Assembly: GCA_018064695.1 (NCBI GenBank)
Contig: JAGHUU010000265.1
Location: 1 to 7,557 of the forward strand
DNA length: 7,557 nt
Direction of reading: 5' to 3'
Source of the DNA: Candidatus Blautia equi
Lineage (GTDB): Bacteria > Bacillota > Clostridia > Lachnospirales > Lachnospiraceae
The notes below the pieces were generated by a model. It searched no databases, was not told the origin of the DNA, and saw only the letters and a list, made by a program, of their open reading frames with translations. A program made the position numbers and the translations under genes. This document shows, piece after piece, positions 6,016-7,557 of the stretch (the first letter of the stretch is position 1; each line of letters opens with the position of its first letter).

Positions 6016-7443
6016 ATGAACTTAGAATGGCTTTGTCTGCTGCCTCCGGCAGCTATGCTGATCTTTGCGATCAAAACAAAAAAGTCCTTTGAGGCGCTGA
6101 TCTTTGGTTCCCTGGTGGCTTATATCCTGATGCACGGCATCGGATTCCTGGCACCATGGTGTGAACTGGTGCTTGACGAGATCAGCAACCCGGATAACGA
6201 ATACATCCTGCTGATCTGCGGTCTGTTTGGATCCCTGATCTTTCTTTTAAGAGAAGCCCGCGGAACAGAGGGCTTTTCCAGACTGGTACTGCGATTCTGT
6301 AAAAGCGAAAAGATGGTCCTTCTCACATCCTCCATTCTTGGATGTGTGATCTTTGTAGACGACTATCTGAATATCATGACCATCGGAACCTGTATGAAAG
6401 ATGTCTGCGACAAGCGTAAAGTGCCCCGTGAAGCACTTGCCTATGTCATCGATTCCACCGGTGCCCCGGTATGTGCACTGCTCCCATTCTCCACCTGGTC
6501 CGTATTCTATGCGGGAATCTTTATGGAGGAAGCAGCGGTAGTGGGTCTTGGCTTCGGCACCGGAATTGCCACTTACCTGCATGTTATCCCATTTATGTTT
6601 TATCCGATCTTTGCCCTGGCGCTGACCGTGCTGTTTTCCATCGGTGTTGTGCCTAAGCTCGGTGCTATGAAAAAGGCCTATGAGCGCGTGCGTAAAGGCG
6701 ATACGGGCATTCAGCCTGCTGTTCAGGTAGTGAGTGAGCAGGGAGCCTATACGGTAGCCGGTATGGAGGAAAATGCGGAGACCAGCGCTGTGAAAAACAT
6801 GCTGGACAAACCACATAAGATCGCGCCTCCCGGAAAAGCCCTCGACTTTATCCTCCCTATGGGAATCCTCATCGGCGTGACCATTGCCACCAGCGACATG
6901 CTGATCGCCATTATCGCTACTTTATTTGTATGCCTGTTCCTGTTTGTGCCAAGAAAGCTGATGAGCTTCAACCGCTTCAGCGAGCTCTTTATTCAGGGAT
7001 TCGCAGATATGCTTCCGGTTCTGGCCATTCTGCTGGCTTCCTTCCTGGTAAAGACAGCCTGCGGAGAGATGAACCTTTCCGGTTATGTGATCTCCCTGGT
7101 TCAGCCTTTCCTGAATGCCACCGTGCTTCCTGCAGTGGTATTCCTGATCCTGGCAGCCCTGACCTTCATCACCAGCTCCTTCTGGGGAATTGAGGTCATT
7201 GCCCTTCCTATCGTTGTGCCGCTTGCCATTGCCCTGAACGGAAACATTCTTCTGGTACTGGCAGCAGTAGTATCCGGCGGTGTGTTCGGAAGCCACGCCT
7301 GCTTCTACTCCGATGCGACTGTATTGTCCTCCGCCACCTGCGAGATCGACAATATGGATCATGCTGTTTCCCAGGCACCATATGCCATTCTTGGCGCAGT
7401 GCTCTCTGTGATCGCATACCTGATCGCCGGAGCTATATTCTGA
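6016..7443 (+). CDS. NhaC-superfamily Na+/H+ antiporter or organic-solute antiporter
   Basis: This 475-residue integral membrane protein has about eleven to twelve hydrophobic segments in two halves, separated by a hydrophilic stretch at about 214-275. Family landmarks are FVDDYLN (113-119), REALAYVIDSTGAPVCALLP (138-157) and, in the second half, GSHACFYSDATVLSS (425-439) with IDNMDHAVSQAPYAI (444-458). The NhaC superfamily exchanges sodium or protons for each other or for organic solutes. Besides Na+/H+ antiporters it includes malate/lactate (MleN) and amino-acid carriers, so the substrate stays open. I place the start at ATG 6016 because AAAGGAGA (6001-6008) lies seven bases ahead and MNLEWLCLLPP leads straight into the first helix. 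The in-frame ATG at 5956 lies upstream of the -10 box, so it would not be on the transcript. The gene ends with two consecutive TGA codons. It stands alone between a terminator and the promoter of the next gene. Confidence 0.87.
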   Translation: MNLEWLCLLPPAAMLIFAIKTKKSFEALIFGSLVAYILMHGIGFLAPWCELVLDEISNPDNEYILLICGLFGSLIFLLREARGTEGFSRLVLRFCKSEKMVLLTSSILGCVIFVDDYLNIMTIGTCMKDVCDKRKVPREALAYVIDSTGAPVCALLPFSTWSVFYAGIFMEEAAVVGLGFGTGIATYLHVIPFMFYPIFALALTVLFSIGVVPKLGAMKKAYERVRKGDTGIQPAVQVVSEQGAYTVAGMEENAETSAVKNMLDKPHKIAPPGKALDFILPMGILIGVTIATSDMLIAIIATLFVCLFLFVPRKLMSFNRFSELFIQGFADMLPVLAILLASFLVKTACGEMNLSGYVISLVQPFLNATVLPAVVFLILAALTFITSSFWGIEVIALPIVVPLAIALNGNILLVLAAVVSGGVFGSHACFYSDATVLSSATCEIDNMDHAVSQAPYAILGAVLSVIAYLIAGAIF

Positions 7444-7461
7444 TGAATTGTCCTTCCGGGG

Positions 7462-7480
7462 CAGTTGTTGATAATAACTG
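7462..7480 (+). promoter_or_regulatory. Imperfect inverted repeat overlapping the -35 box of the last gene
   Basis: CAGTTGTT (7462-7469) and AATAACTG (7473-7480) are inverted copies with a single mismatch around a 3-base centre. The repeat covers the -35 hexamer at 7468-7473, so a bound protein would exclude RNA polymerase. If the downstream gene is a metal-dependent DtxR/MntR-type repressor, this could be its own operator. That link is inference. Confidence 0.45.
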
Positions 7481-7496
7481 ACAAGTATGGTAAAAT
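7468..7496 (+). promoter_or_regulatory. Promoter with extended -10 for the 3'-terminal gene
   Basis: TTGATA (7468-7473) is followed after 17 bases by TAAAAT (7491-7496), with TG at 7488-7489 giving the extended -10 form TGnTAAAAT. The expected start near 7503 leaves a leader of about 20 bases before the ATG at 7524. No hairpin terminator is seen between the antiporter stop (7443) and this promoter, so some read-through from the antiporter gene is possible. Confidence 0.7.
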
Positions 7497-7523
7497 ATCA
7501 GGATAGGAATGGAGGTTTTTATT

Positions 7524-7557
7524 ATGCAGATCAGAGAATCAGCGGAGGATTATCTTG
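7524..7557 (+). CDS. N-terminus of a possible DtxR/MntR-family metal-dependent regulator (3' end outside window)
   Basis: Only 11 codons are present: MQIRESAEDYL. The start is well supported by GGAGG at 7511-7515, eight bases ahead of the ATG, and by a good promoter at 7468-7496. The short peptide resembles the start of DtxR/MntR/IdeR-type repressors, in which a conserved E-S-x-E-x-Y-L segment forms the first helix before the winged helix-turn-helix. These proteins bind Fe2+ or Mn2+ and repress metal uptake genes. With so few residues the assignment rests on recall of the family's N-terminal pattern and could be wrong. That a coding region begins here is much surer than its identity. Confidence 0.5.
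   Translation, partial: MQIRESAEDYL

Noticed and set aside
6247..6816. 189-codon open frame on the - strand inside the antiporter gene
   Set aside because: It is antisense to conserved membrane-protein motifs, and its product is His/Gly-rich with no recognisable domain. It is a by-product of codon bias.

Overview
The window looks like chromosomal DNA of a Firmicute, most likely a gut clostridium of the Lachnospiraceae type. This is inferred from strong AGGAG-type ribosome binding sites, sigma-A-like promoters (TTGACA-17-TAAAAT), moderate G+C and the families of the encoded proteins. All genes are on the + strand and no mobile element, CRISPR array, tRNA or rRNA is visible.

Layout: (1) 1-345 is the 3' end of a flavodoxin-like gene, closed by a clear intrinsic terminator (360-390). 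(2) A good promoter (399-427) runs into an array of three 15-bp GTTCG/CGAAC repeats (431-475), which then leads to a MarR-type repressor gene (499-945). A 9-bp inverted repeat (947-970) and one more GTTC/GAAC palindrome (977-993) lie between it and the next gene. (3) Two ABC exporter half-transporter genes follow, 1036-2790 and 2792-4696, one base apart. Their motifs are complementary: the first has a degenerate Walker A, an Asp for the catalytic Glu and a Gln for the H-loop His but an intact signature. The second has intact Walker A, Walker B and H-loop but an LSQGQ signature. This is the pattern of a heterodimeric exporter with one degenerate and one working ATP site. (4) Fourteen bases later comes a cytosolic phosphodiesterase/nucleotide-pyrophosphatase-type metalloenzyme (4711-5823), followed by a long bulged hairpin terminator (5831-5870). 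(5) An independent unit with its own -10 box and two 16-bp palindromes encodes an NhaC-superfamily antiporter (6016-7443). (6) A promoter with an extended -10 and an overlapping inverted repeat drives a gene cut off by the window end. Its first 11 residues (7524 on) resemble the N-terminus of DtxR/MntR-type metal regulators.

How it may work together: the simplest reading is a self-regulated MarR-ABC-ABC-phosphodiesterase operon. The MarR protein would bind the 15-bp repeats over the transcription start and be released by a ligand that the ABC pair exports. The phosphodiesterase is probably co-transcribed, but its link to export is unknown. The antiporter and the possible metal regulator are separate transcription units. 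I see no clearly new system. The most unusual parts are the operator array with its stray copy before the ABC genes, the extra domain-linker segment in the second ABC protein, and the phosphodiesterase attached to an exporter operon.
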